Below are positions 35,468 through 44,417 of a stretch of DNA of 64,000 bases, piece after piece (position 1 is the first letter of the stretch; every line of letters starts with the position of its first letter). Origin of the DNA: Bradyrhizobium sp. 4. Its GTDB lineage: Bacteria > Pseudomonadota > Alphaproteobacteria > Rhizobiales > Xanthobacteraceae. The notes under the pieces are model-generated. The model made no database searches. It was not told where the DNA came from and was given only the letters and a program-made list of their open reading frames with translations. The position numbers and the translations under genes were made by a program. Where the stretch lies: positions 6,696,001 through 6,760,000 of the forward strand of contig NZ_CP064686.1 of NCBI RefSeq assembly GCF_023100905.1, written 5' to 3'.

Positions 35468-36946
35468 ATGATTCGTATTTCGACGATCTTCATCGCCATC
35501 TGCATGGTTCTGGTCGCCGCCTCGCTTGGGCTCGTGCTCTATGCGGTCGCCGGCATCAGCGGAACCGAATCCGCGATCGTGGCGCTGACGGCGCTGACCT
35601 TCCTGATCCTCTACAATGCAGTGTCGATGCGACTGCGCGACCGCAGCGACGTCGGCGGCCAGATCGCCGATCTTTCGCGCGGCACCGCCGATCTCGCCCG
35701 TCAGGTCGCCGAGTTCGGCCGCCGGCTCGCCACGATCGAAGCACGCATCGCCTCTTCCAATTCGGCCAACTCCGACCGCATCCAGTCGGTGGTCGGCGAG
35801 ATCAACGAGCTCGGCGGACTGGTCAGGCAACTCGCCACCACCGTGTCGGCCCACGAGGATCTGATGGCCGGCAACGCGCCGGTGCCGGCCCCCACGCCGG
35901 TCGCAAGGCAGGAGCCGGAGGCGCCGCTCGACCTGATGGCCACCCTTGAGGAGGAGCGGCCGGCTGCTCCTCCCCCGGTTCCCGCGCCGCCGCCGTTGCG
36001 GCCGGCAGCACCGGCGATCCAGACCCAGACCGCCAATCCGGTTCAGACCTCCAACGGCCGCAACCAGACCCAATTGCTGGCGACGCTCCGCAACGCGATC
36101 GACGAGAACCGCATCGACATCTTTCTCCAGCCGATGGTGTCGCTACCGCAGCGCAAGGTCCGCTTCTACGAGGCGGTGACGCGCCTGCGCGACGAGCGTG
36201 ACCAGCTGGTCGCGGCGGAGGAGTTCATCAGCATCGCGGAGGCCTCCGGCCTGATCGGGCGCATCGACAACATGGTGATGCTGCGCTGCGTCCAGGTGCT
36301 GCGGCGCCTGATGGTACGCAACAAGGAGGTCGGCGTGTTCTGCAACGTCGCGGCTTCCACGCTCGGCAATTCCACGACCTTCGCGCAATACCTCGATTTC
36401 CTCGAAGCCAACCGGGCGCTGGCGCCGTCGCTGGTGCTGGAATTCAAGCAATCGACCTTCCGCAATCTCGGTCCGGCCGAGACCGAAAATCTCGCCGCGC
36501 TTGCCCAGCGCGGCTTCCGTTTCTCGATCGACCATGTCACCGATTTGCGCATCGAACCGCGCGAGCTCGCCGATCGCGGCGTGCGCTTCATCAAGGTGCC
36601 GGCTTCGCTGCTGCTCGACCCCAGGCAGGCTTCGGCCTCGGACATCCACCCTTCCGACCTTTCCGACCTGCTCGGCCGCTTCGGCATTGACCTGATCGCC
36701 GAGCGGATCGAGGGCGAGCGCGCCGTGATCGACCTGCTCGATTATGACGTGCGGTTCGGCCAGGGGTTCCTGTTCGCGCCGCCCCGGCCATTGCGGCCGG
36801 AGGGGCCATCTGCTACCGCCGCGCCGAACCAGGCACAGGACACTCAGGGATCCAATGGCTCCGGCACACCCAGCTCAAGCGCAACGTCGGCTGCGTCTGC
36901 GCCACAGCGCGTCACCGGCAACGCCGCGCTCGCGCGCCGCATCTGA
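35468..36946 (+). CDS. Degenerate EAL-domain protein, TipF-like
   Basis: The 492-residue product has two N-terminal membrane helices (residues 4-30 and 33-52), a coiled coil (about 60-130), a Pro-rich linker (137-185) and an EAL domain (205-440). The c-di-GMP site is partly kept: E235-A236-V237 for EAL, N293, E325, K376, E412, Q432. The DDFG motif is changed to IDHV (D355-H356). This build matches Caulobacter TipF, a c-di-GMP receptor needed for flagellum placement, so it is more likely a receptor than a phosphodiesterase. Confidence 0.85.
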   Translation: MIRISTIFIAICMVLVAASLGLVLYAVAGISGTESAIVALTALTFLILYNAVSMRLRDRSDVGGQIADLSRGTADLARQVAEFGRRLATIEARIASSNSANSDRIQSVVGEINELGGLVRQLATTVSAHEDLMAGNAPVPAPTPVARQEPEAPLDLMATLEEERPAAPPPVPAPPPLRPAAPAIQTQTANPVQTSNGRNQTQLLATLRNAIDENRIDIFLQPMVSLPQRKVRFYEAVTRLRDERDQLVAAEEFISIAEASGLIGRIDNMVMLRCVQVLRRLMVRNKEVGVFCNVAASTLGNSTTFAQYLDFLEANRALAPSLVLEFKQSTFRNLGPAETENLAALAQRGFRFSIDHVTDLRIEPRELADRGVRFIKVPASLLLDPRQASASDIHPSDLSDLLGRFGIDLIAERIEGERAVIDLLDYDVRFGQGFLFAPPRPLRPEGPSATAAPNQAQDTQGSNGSGTPSSSATSAASAPQRVTGNAALARRI

Positions 36947-36961
36947 TCGGCCGCACGTATC

Positions 36962-37816
36962 ATGACCACGCTGCATTTCGCTGGAAGCCTGCGTGAACTC
37001 GTGGCGGGCGTGGATGTCGTGCTCAGCGATATCTGGGGCGTAGTCCATAACGGCCTCGAATCCTTCCCCGAAGCCTGCGAGGCGCTGCATACCTATCGCA
37101 GCCGCGGCGGTACGGTCATCCTGATCACCAACGCGCCGCGCCCGGCCGACTCCGTGCAGCGGCAATTGCGCAAGCTTGGCGTGGCCGACGAGACCTATGA
37201 TGCGATCGTGTCTTCAGGCGACCTGACGCGGCTCTATGTCGCCGACCATCCCGGCCGCAAGATGTTCTGGCTCGGCCCGGAGCGCGACAACTCGATCTAC
37301 CGCGGCCTCGATGCGGTGATCGCGCCGCTGGAGGAGGCGGATTACATCGTCTGCACCGGTCTCTACGACGACGAGACCGAGACGGCAGAAGACTATCGCG
37401 GCATGATGCTCAAGGCGCGCGAGCGCAAGCTGACGCTGGTCTGCGCCAACCCCGACATCGTGGTGGAAAAGGGCGACCGCCTGATCTATTGCGCCGGTGC
37501 GATCGCGGAGCTCTATCGCGAGCTCGGCGGCGAGGTGATCTTCTACGGCAAGCCGCACCGGCCGATTTACGAGCGCGCGATGGCGCTCGCCGGTGAACGC
37601 CAGGGCCACCAGATCGACCGCAAAAAGGTGCTCGCGATCGGCGATTCCGTCCGGACCGACCTCACCGGCGCGCGCGAGTTCGGCATCGATTGCCTGTTCG
37701 TGACCCGCGGCATCCATGCCGAGGAGTTCGAGGGTCTCGACCAACTCGACCCGGCTTCGGTGCTGGAATTGTTCGGCCATCCGCCGAAGGCGCTGATGCG
37801 CGAACTGAAGTGGTAG
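36962..37816 (+). CDS. HAD hydrolase, class IIA (TIGR01459 type)
   Basis: The 284-residue protein has the HAD nucleophile region VVLSDIWGVVHNGLESFPEA, motif II VILITNAPRP, and the C-terminal VLAIGDSVRTDLTGAREFGIDCLFVTRGIHAEE. It resembles NagD-type phosphatases of class IIA, in the alphaproteobacterial subgroup named TIGR01459. The nucleophile motif reads DIWG rather than the common DxDGT. The substrate is unknown. It follows the EAL gene by 15 bases. Confidence 0.92.
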   Translation: MTTLHFAGSLRELVAGVDVVLSDIWGVVHNGLESFPEACEALHTYRSRGGTVILITNAPRPADSVQRQLRKLGVADETYDAIVSSGDLTRLYVADHPGRKMFWLGPERDNSIYRGLDAVIAPLEEADYIVCTGLYDDETETAEDYRGMMLKARERKLTLVCANPDIVVEKGDRLIYCAGAIAELYRELGGEVIFYGKPHRPIYERAMALAGERQGHQIDRKKVLAIGDSVRTDLTGAREFGIDCLFVTRGIHAEEFEGLDQLDPASVLELFGHPPKALMRELKW

Positions 37817-37882
37817 CGAGTTGATCGTCATTCCCGCTTGATATGGGGCATCGATTCCGGAACGACGAACCCGACGCAGAAA

Positions 37883-37903
37883 GCCCGGGACAATCGCCCG
37901 GGC
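37883..37903 (-). terminator. Terminator between HAD gene and cheY
   Basis: The 7-bp arms gcccggg and cccgggc enclose 7 bases. On the minus strand the stem is followed by tttct, suiting cheY; it could also serve the convergent HAD gene. Confidence 0.65.
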
Positions 37904-37936
37904 CTTCCGAATTCAACCGATGGCTTCGATCGCGCC

Positions 37937-38332
37937 TTACGCGCTTGCCATGTCCGGGAAGACCGCCTCGATCTTGGTCTTCAGCGTCGCCGCGTTGAAC
38001 GGCTTGACGATGTAGTTGTTCACGCCGGCCTTCTTGGCCGCGATCACGTTCTCGGTCTTTGATTCAGCCGTGATCATGATGAAGGGCGTGGTGGCGAGGT
38101 TCGGATCTGCGCGCACTTCGCGCAGCAGGTCGTAACCCGTCATCGGCTCCATGTTCCAGTCGGAAATCACGAGCCCGTACTTCTTGCCGCGCATCTTGTT
38201 CAGCGCTGCCGAACCGTCGCTTGCATCATCGATATTCTCGAAGCCAAGCTGCTTCAGGAGGTTCCTGATGATACGGATCATGGTGCTGTAGTCGTCAACC
38301 ACCAGAACCGACATCGACAAATCAACCGCCAT
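37937..38332 (-). CDS. cheY: CheY-type single-domain response regulator
   Basis: The 131-residue receiver has the acidic pair in VLVVDDYSTMIRIIRNLLKQLGF, phospho-acceptor Asp in VISDWNMEPMTGYDLL, Thr in IMITAESKTEN and Lys in NYIVKPFNAATL. This is the CheY pattern for flagellar-motor binding. I start at MAVDLSMSV. No chemotaxis kinase is nearby, so it is an isolated cheY. It is convergent with the TipF-like/HAD genes and divergent from ribF. Confidence 0.92.
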   Translation of the reverse strand: MAVDLSMSVLVVDDYSTMIRIIRNLLKQLGFENIDDASDGSAALNKMRGKKYGLVISDWNMEPMTGYDLLREVRADPNLATTPFIMITAESKTENVIAAKKAGVNNYIVKPFNAATLKTKIEAVFPDMASA

Positions 38333-38561
38333 CTCGACTCCCCCAACGCAAACCCAGGAAATATTTACGATCGGACCTGCCGGGCCGGAGCCCCGCGGTT
38401 CCACGCCCAAGGACTAGCACCAAGGCGTTAAACAGCGCGTTAACTGGGAACGCCCCCGGTGGACTGAAATCGCTTTCGATGCGGCTGCCCCTCCCGCTTG
38501 ACTTCATCCGGCCCGTCGCGCCACGGTCCCGGCCGGTCCCGCCGGCTTGAGAATTCCCCTG

Positions 38562-39533
38562 ATGGCTCCGCATTTTACCGTTATCCGCGACACCACGCCG
38601 GACTCTGCCATTGCAAGGGGTGCCGTGGTCGCGATGGGCAATTTCGACGGCGTTCATCTCGGCCATCGCGCCGTGATCGCCGCAGCCATGGAAATGGGCA
38701 GGATCCATGGCCGCCCGGCGCTGGCATTGACCTTCGAGCCGCATCCGCGCCGGTTTTTCAGCCCCAACACCCCGCAATTCCGCCTGACCGACGAGCGGGC
38801 CAAGCTGCGGCTTCTGGCCGGCACCGGACTTGACGGCGCCGTGGTCATGACCTTCGACAAGTCCCGCGCCGGGACCAGCGCGCAAGACTTCATTCACCAT
38901 GACCTGATCGGGCGCCTGGGCATCGGCGGGATCGCAGTCGGCTACGACTTCCACTTCGGCAAGGGTCGGGTCGGCTCGCCGAGCCTCCTCGTCAACGAGG
39001 CGCCCCGGCTCGGCATCGAGGTCGACGTGCAGCCGCATGTCGATATCGACGAGCGGCCGGTCTCGTCCAGCGCGATCCGGATCGCGCTCGCCGAAGGCCA
39101 ACTCGACGAGGCCACGGCCATGCTCGGCGCGCCCTGGTTCATCACCGGCGAGGTCATCCACGGCGAGAAGCGCGGCCGCGACCTCGGTTATCCCACCGCG
39201 AACATCCGTCTCGATGCCAATTGCGGCCTCAAGCACGGCATCTATGCGGTGCGGGTCGGCCGCGGCGCGGAGCGGCTGGACGGGGTGGCAAGCTTCGGTC
39301 GCCGCCCGACGTTTGATAATGGCGCGCCGCTGCTGGAAATCTTCCTGTTCGACTTCAAGGGCGATCTTTACGGACAGACGCTCGACTGCGCCTTTATCCG
39401 CTTCATCCGCGATGAGCTGAAATTCGACAGCCTGGAGGCCCTGATCCGCCAGATGGACGACGATTCCGCCTGCGCCCGCGCCATGCTCGCCGCCGCCCCG
39501 GACGCGTTTCCGAGGCTTGGCGTCATCGATTGA
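38562..39533 (+). CDS. ribF: Bifunctional riboflavin kinase/FAD synthetase
   Basis: The 323-residue protein makes FMN and then FAD. The nucleotidyltransferase half has GNFDGVHLGHRAVI and FEPHPRRFF; the kinase half has GEVIHGEKRGRDLGYPTANIRLD and SFGRRPTFDNG. I use MAPHFTVI; a TTG at 38547 is in frame. No riboswitch is seen in front, unlike ribH at 14360. It precedes the ileS leader by 61 bases. Confidence 0.96.
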   Translation: MAPHFTVIRDTTPDSAIARGAVVAMGNFDGVHLGHRAVIAAAMEMGRIHGRPALALTFEPHPRRFFSPNTPQFRLTDERAKLRLLAGTGLDGAVVMTFDKSRAGTSAQDFIHHDLIGRLGIGGIAVGYDFHFGKGRVGSPSLLVNEAPRLGIEVDVQPHVDIDERPVSSSAIRIALAEGQLDEATAMLGAPWFITGEVIHGEKRGRDLGYPTANIRLDANCGLKHGIYAVRVGRGAERLDGVASFGRRPTFDNGAPLLEIFLFDFKGDLYGQTLDCAFIRFIRDELKFDSLEALIRQMDDDSACARAMLAAAPDAFPRLGVID

Positions 39534-39594
39534 GGTCGGAAACCGGCCCGCCGAACCTTTTGCGCTTCCCCCGCCCCCCTGCTATGGAGAGCCC

Positions 39595-39642
39595 ATGTTT
39601 GCGCGGCGCATCATAGGGATTAGCGGCCCGGCTTCCGCCTGA
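39595..39642 (+). CDS. Candidate ileS leader peptide, 15 aa
   Basis: The 16-codon frame starts at ATG 39595, 6 bases after ggaga, and encodes MFARRIIGISGPASA. Three of the 15 codons are Ile (atc, ata, att) within four residues, and one is ata, a codon that looks rare in neighbouring genes. Its stop lies inside the hairpin at 39627-39667, upstream of ileS. This is the layout of a translational attenuator: ribosomes stalling at Ile codons would keep the hairpin open. No experimental support is known to me. Confidence 0.42.
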   Translation: MFARRIIGISGPASA

Positions 39643-39667
39643 GCTTTCGGCTCGGCGCAAGACCGGG
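39627..39667 (+). promoter_or_regulatory. Stem-loop in the ileS leader, possible attenuator
   Basis: The arms are cccgg/ccggg, ctt/aag, cgcc/ggcg and gagc/gctc with a 5-base loop tttcg and three small bulges, about 16 pairs. The leader-peptide stop codon lies in the 5' arm. The following sequence atgttgtcgtttc is only weakly T-rich, so it is a poor classical terminator. Confidence 0.45.
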
Positions 39668-39735
39668 ATGTTGTCGTTTCACCCGCGATTCCGCATCGCC
39701 ATCCGTTCCCGCGCCCTTCCGAGCCAGTCAGCCTC

Positions 39736-42700
39736 ATGTCCGACAAGCCACAAAAGTCCCAAAAATCCGAAGCCAAAGACTATTCGAAAACCCTGTTCCT
39801 GCCGCAGACCGAATTCCCGATGCGCGCCGGCCTGCCGCAGCGCGAGCCGGAGCTGCTGAAATACTGGAACGACATCGGCCTTTACGACAGACTGCGCCAG
39901 GAAGCCCAGGGCCGCGCCAAATTCGTGCTGCATGACGGCCCGCCCTACGCCAATGGCAACATCCATATCGGGCACGCGCTGAACAAGATCCTCAAGGACG
40001 TCGTGACCAAGAGCCAGCAGATGCTCGGCTTCGACTCCAACTATGTGCCCGGCTGGGACTGCCACGGCCTGCCGATCGAATGGAAGATCGAGGAAGAGAA
40101 CTACCGCTCCAAGGGCAAGCAGAAGCCCGACTTCCGCGACTCCGCCGCGATGGTGGCGTTCCGCAAGGAATGTCGCGCCTATGCGACACACTGGATCAAC
40201 GTGCAGCGCGAGGAATTCAAGCGCCTCGGCATCATCGGCGACTGGGATCATCCTTATCAGACGATGAGCTATCCCGCGGAGGCGCAGATCGCCCGCGAGC
40301 TGATGAAGTTCGCCGCCAACGGCACGCTGTATCGCGGCTCCAAGCCGGTGATGTGGAGCGTGGTCGAGAAGACCGCGCTCGCCGAGGCCGAGGTCGAGTA
40401 CGAGGACTACACCTCCGACATGGTGTGGGTGAAGTTTCCCGTCACGTCCCCGGCACATGGTGCGCTCGCCAATGCTTCGGTCGTGATCTGGACGACCACG
40501 CCCTGGACACTGCCCGGCAACCGCGCGATCTCGTTCTCGCCGAAGATCGCCTACGGCCTCTACAAGGTCACGGATGCGGCCGCGGACAATTGGGCGAAGA
40601 CCGGCGATCTCCTGATCCTGGCTGATGCGCTTGCCGCAGAGGTGTTCAAGCAGGCGCGCGTCACGGCCTATGAGAAGGTGCGCGACATTCCCGGCGACAC
40701 GCTGGACGCCGTGGAGTGTGCCCATCCCTTGCGCGGCCTCGATGACGGTTACGAGTTTATCGTGCCGCTGCTCGCCGGCGAGCATGTCACCGACGATACA
40801 GGCACTGGTTTCGTGCACACCGCGCCGAGCCACGGCCGCGAGGATTTCGACGTCTGGATGGCCAACACCCGCGAGCTCGATGAGCGCGGTATCTCGACCG
40901 CGATCCCCTACACTGTCGACGAGAACGGCGCCTATACCGCGCAGGCCCCCGGCTTCACCGGCAAGCGCGTGCTCAACGACAAGGGCGAGAAGGGCGATGC
41001 CAACGAGGCCGTGATCAAGGCGTTGATCGAGGCCGGCAAGCTGCTCGCGCGCGGCCGCCTCAAGCACCAATATCCGCATTCATGGCGCTCGAAGAAGCCG
41101 GTGATCTTCCGCAATACGCCACAATGGTTCATCGCGATGGACAAGGATGTCAGCGAGAATGGCCACGCCAGGAAGGGCGATACGCTGCGGGCCCGGGCAC
41201 TGCAGGCGATCTCGGTCACGCAATGGGTGCCGCCGTCGGGCGAGAACCGCATCAACGGCATGATCGCCAATCGTCCGGACTGGGTGATCTCGCGCCAGCG
41301 CGCCTGGGGCGTTCCGATCGCCGTGTTCGTGCGCGAGAAGAGCGACGGCTCGGCCGAGATCCTCCAGGACGAGATCGTCAATCAGCGCATCGCCGAGGCC
41401 TTCATGGAGGAAGGCGCTGACGCCTGGTACATGGAAGGGGCCCGCGAGCGCTTCCTTGGATCGCGCGCGAAGGAAGACTGGAAGAAGATCGACGACATCT
41501 GCGACGTCTGGTTCGATTCCGGCTCCACACATGCTTTCGTGCTCGAGGATCGCCAGAACTTCCCGCAGCTCGGCAACATCGTCCGCAAGGTCGATGGCGG
41601 CGACGACACCGTGATGTACCTGGAAGGCAGCGACCAGCATCGCGGCTGGTTTCATTCCTCGCTGCTGGAAAGCGCCGGCACGCGCGGCCGCGCGCCATAT
41701 GACATCGTGCTCACCCACGGCTTCACGCTCGACGAGAACGGCCGCAAGATGTCGAAGTCGATCGGCAACACCGTTGAGCCTCAGAAGGTGATCAAGGATT
41801 CGGGCGCGGATATCCTGCGCCTGTGGGTCTGCGCCACCGACTATGCCGACGACCAACGCATCGGCCCGGAGATCCTGAAGAACACCATCGAGACCTATCG
41901 CAAACTGCGCAACACTGTGCGCTGGATGCTGGGAACGCTGGATCACTACAAGCCGGCCGACGCAGTCGCGCCCGCCGACATGCCTGAGCTCGAACGGCTG
42001 ATGCTGCACGAGCTCGCGGTCCGTGCTGCCGTCGTCCGCAAGGCCTATCAGGAGTTCGACTACAAGACCGTGGTCGCGACCTTGTCCGCCTTCCTGAACA
42101 GTGAGCTCTCCGCGTTCTATTTCGACATCCGCAAGGACACGCTGTATTGCGATCCGCCTTCCTCGCCGACGCGCAAGGCGGCGCTGACCACGATCGACCT
42201 GTTGTGCAGCTCGATCCTGAAATGGCTGGCGCCGATCCTCAGCTTCACCGCGGAGGAGGCCTGGCGCATGTACAGGCCTGACGCCGAGCCCTCGGTGCAC
42301 CTGACGCAGTTTCCCGACGACCTCGAAAGCCTGCGCGACGACAAGCTCGCCGCGAAGTGGGAAGCGATCCGCAACGTCCGCCGCGTCGTCACCGGTGCGC
42401 TGGAGCTCGAACGCGCCGCCAAGAACATCGGCTCGTCGCTGGAGGCCTCGCCGGTGATCTATGTCGCCGACCGCGACATGCTGGCGACGCTCTTCGACAC
42501 CGACCTCGCCGAGATCTGCATCACCTCGAACTACGAGGTGCGCGAGGGCGAGGCGCCAGCGTCTGCGTTCCGACTCGATACCGTGCCCGGCGTCGCCGTC
42601 GTGGTGGAGAAGGCTGTCGGCACCAAATGCGCCCGTTCCTGGAAGATTTCGCCGACGGTGGGTGAAGACCCCGAATACCCCGACGTCACCCCGCGAGATG

Positions 42701-42744
42701 CCCAGGCGCTACGCGAATGGAAGGCGCTGGGGGTCAGCATCTAG
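39736..42744 (+). CDS. ileS: Isoleucyl-tRNA synthetase
   Basis: The 1002-residue class Ia enzyme has HIGH in PPYANGNIHIGHALNKILKD near residue 77, the CP1 editing domain with TTTPWTLPGNRAIS, and KMSKS in DENGRKMSKSIGN. The C-terminal end has anticodon-binding helices and no obvious Zn-finger Cys cluster. The editing site removes mischarged Val. lspA follows 157 bases later, as is common for ileS-lspA pairs, but a family B repeat lies between them. Confidence 0.98.
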   Translation: MSDKPQKSQKSEAKDYSKTLFLPQTEFPMRAGLPQREPELLKYWNDIGLYDRLRQEAQGRAKFVLHDGPPYANGNIHIGHALNKILKDVVTKSQQMLGFDSNYVPGWDCHGLPIEWKIEEENYRSKGKQKPDFRDSAAMVAFRKECRAYATHWINVQREEFKRLGIIGDWDHPYQTMSYPAEAQIARELMKFAANGTLYRGSKPVMWSVVEKTALAEAEVEYEDYTSDMVWVKFPVTSPAHGALANASVVIWTTTPWTLPGNRAISFSPKIAYGLYKVTDAAADNWAKTGDLLILADALAAEVFKQARVTAYEKVRDIPGDTLDAVECAHPLRGLDDGYEFIVPLLAGEHVTDDTGTGFVHTAPSHGREDFDVWMANTRELDERGISTAIPYTVDENGAYTAQAPGFTGKRVLNDKGEKGDANEAVIKALIEAGKLLARGRLKHQYPHSWRSKKPVIFRNTPQWFIAMDKDVSENGHARKGDTLRARALQAISVTQWVPPSGENRINGMIANRPDWVISRQRAWGVPIAVFVREKSDGSAEILQDEIVNQRIAEAFMEEGADAWYMEGARERFLGSRAKEDWKKIDDICDVWFDSGSTHAFVLEDRQNFPQLGNIVRKVDGGDDTVMYLEGSDQHRGWFHSSLLESAGTRGRAPYDIVLTHGFTLDENGRKMSKSIGNTVEPQKVIKDSGADILRLWVCATDYADDQRIGPEILKNTIETYRKLRNTVRWMLGTLDHYKPADAVAPADMPELERLMLHELAVRAAVVRKAYQEFDYKTVVATLSAFLNSELSAFYFDIRKDTLYCDPPSSPTRKAALTTIDLLCSSILKWLAPILSFTAEEAWRMYRPDAEPSVHLTQFPDDLESLRDDKLAAKWEAIRNVRRVVTGALELERAAKNIGSSLEASPVIYVADRDMLATLFDTDLAEICITSNYEVREGEAPASAFRLDTVPGVAVVVEKAVGTKCARSWKISPTVGEDPEYPDVTPRDAQALREWKALGVSI

Positions 42745-42752
42745 GTCTCACC

Positions 42753-42876
42753 GTCGTCCTGGCGAAAGCCAGGACCCATTATCACCGCCGCCAATTGCGA
42801 CGAAGGCTGATGACCACAAGTCTTTCAAACAACGACCGCCTCGGCGTATGGGTCCTGGCTTTCGCCAGGACGACGA
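42753..42876. repeat. Dispersed palindromic repeat, family B (copy 2)
   Basis: The left hairpin gtcctggcgaaagccaggac with cccattat and the right end atgggtcctggctttcgccaggacgac are inverted copies around about 60 unrelated bases. It lies between ileS and lspA and matches 17521-17662 at both ends. Confidence 0.75.
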
Positions 42877-42901
42877 CGGAGCGTGTTGTGGCCGACTGCC
42901 C

Positions 42902-43396
42902 ATGACCCCGCTCCGCGCGGGCATCCTCGCGGCCCTGGTCACGCTCGTGGCCGACCAGGCCTCAAAGCTCTGGCTGCTGAACGTGTTCGACCTTGCCCGT
43001 CGCGGCGCGGTGAGCGTGACGCCGTTCTTCGACCTGGTACTGGCCTGGAACATCGGGATCAGCTTCGGCTGGCTCCAGAACGACGGTCAGGCTGCGCAAA
43101 TGGCGCTGATGGCCGTGAAGGTCCTCGCGGTGGTTGCGCTGGCGATCTGGATGGCCCGCTCCCACACCCTGCTGGCAACCATCGCGCTCGGCCTGATCAT
43201 TGGCGGCGCCATCGGCAATGGGATCGATCGCCTCGCCTATGGCGCGGTGGTCGATTTCGCGCTGTTTCACATCAATATCGGCGGAAATACCTATAATTGG
43301 TACGTGTTCAACCTCGCGGACGTGGCCATCGTTGCTGGCGTGGCGGCGCTATTGTATGATTCCTTCCTGGGGGTACCCGCCGCAAAAGCGCCCTGA
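42902..43396 (+). CDS. lspA: Lipoprotein signal peptidase
   Basis: The 164-residue aspartic peptidase with four membrane helices cleaves lipoprotein signals after Lgt has acted. The catalytic Asp pair lies in GNGIDRLAYGAVVDFALFH and FNLADVAIVAG. WNIGISFGWL is the usual third block. The start at 42902 follows a longer frame that runs through the repeat and is not coding. The next gene starts 49 bases downstream. Confidence 0.96.
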   Translation: MTPLRAGILAALVTLVADQASKLWLLNVFDLARRGAVSVTPFFDLVLAWNIGISFGWLQNDGQAAQMALMAVKVLAVVALAIWMARSHTLLATIALGLIIGGAIGNGIDRLAYGAVVDFALFHINIGGNTYNWYVFNLADVAIVAGVAALLYDSFLGVPAAKAP

Positions 43397-43445
43397 TCCC
43401 GGCCGATACGGACCGGCAGGCGGAACCTTGCTGTTGCGAGGGATT

Positions 43446-44219
43446 ATGCCGCGCGAGAGCGGCAAACTGCCACATTTTGGAACAGGTACAGTGATGCGCA
43501 GCTCGAAGACCAGCGGTTCGATGGTTGAAGACCCCCGGCAGGGGTTCTGGCGGGCGTTGAAATTGTCCGCTGTCGCGCTCGGCATCGGTCTCGTCATGTC
43601 GGCTGGCGCCGCCCGCGCCGGTGACGACGGCGAGGACGACGACGACATGACCTTCGAAGAGAAGCTCATCGACAATCTGATGTCGGGCATCGGCGCCAAG
43701 AGCATGGAGAAGAAGGGTATCGAATACCGCGAGCGGTCGCCGCTGGTGGTGCCGCCCAAGCTCGACCTGCCGCCACCCGCCGGCGTTGAAGCCAAGAACG
43801 CACCGAACTGGCCGAAGGACCCTGACGAGAGACGCCGCAAGGAGGCCATCGCGCAGCGGAAGAAGGCCGTCAAGGCCACCGAGAGCTGGCAGGCAGGCCG
43901 GGCGTTGTCGCCCGCCGAGATGGAGGTCGGCAGGACAGCCGCACCCGAGCGCACCAGCAATGATCCTATTCAGCCGGGCACCAACGGCAATCCGTCGCTC
44001 AGCCCCGCCCAGCTCGGTTTCACCGGCGGTCTGTGGGGCATGATGTCGAACAACAAAGGCGAGGCCAAGCAATTCACGACCGAGCCGCCGCGCCAGTCGC
44101 TGGTCGAGCCGCCGCCGGGCTACCAGACGCCGTCGCCGAGCTACGCCTATGGCGCCGGAGAGGACAAGACACGGCGGACCTATTTCGACATCATGTCCGG
44201 CAAGGACAAGGAACAATAG
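43446..44219 (+). CDS. Exported protein, DUF3035-like or unknown
   Basis: The 257-residue product has an N-terminal hydrophobic stretch WRALKLSAVALGIGLVMSAGAARA, probably a signal, then an acidic run GDDGEDDDDMTFEEKLIDNLMSGIGAKSMEKKGIEYRERSPLVVPPKLDLPPP. The mature protein is Pro-, Lys- and Glu-rich and likely unstructured. A start at 43494 would place the signal nearer the N-terminus. I cannot name the family with certainty. It sits between lspA and the M16 pair. Confidence 0.72.
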   Translation: MPRESGKLPHFGTGTVMRSSKTSGSMVEDPRQGFWRALKLSAVALGIGLVMSAGAARAGDDGEDDDDMTFEEKLIDNLMSGIGAKSMEKKGIEYRERSPLVVPPKLDLPPPAGVEAKNAPNWPKDPDERRRKEAIAQRKKAVKATESWQAGRALSPAEMEVGRTAAPERTSNDPIQPGTNGNPSLSPAQLGFTGGLWGMMSNNKGEAKQFTTEPPRQSLVEPPPGYQTPSPSYAYGAGEDKTRRTYFDIMSGKDKEQ

Positions 44220-44417
44220 CCTCCTGTCCCTTTGCGACATCCCGACAGACGCGGTCCCGCACCGGCGGCTCGTGCGCGCCGGACGCGGTCTTTGATTGCT
44301 TATCAGTAACTTGCGCCCGAGTTGAGTTCTCTGCTTCGTGACGCGAAGCGTTTGCCGCACGGTGTACCATGCCGTGCCTCCGAGCCGGACATCCGGGCTC
44401 GGCCTTTCATAAGGATC

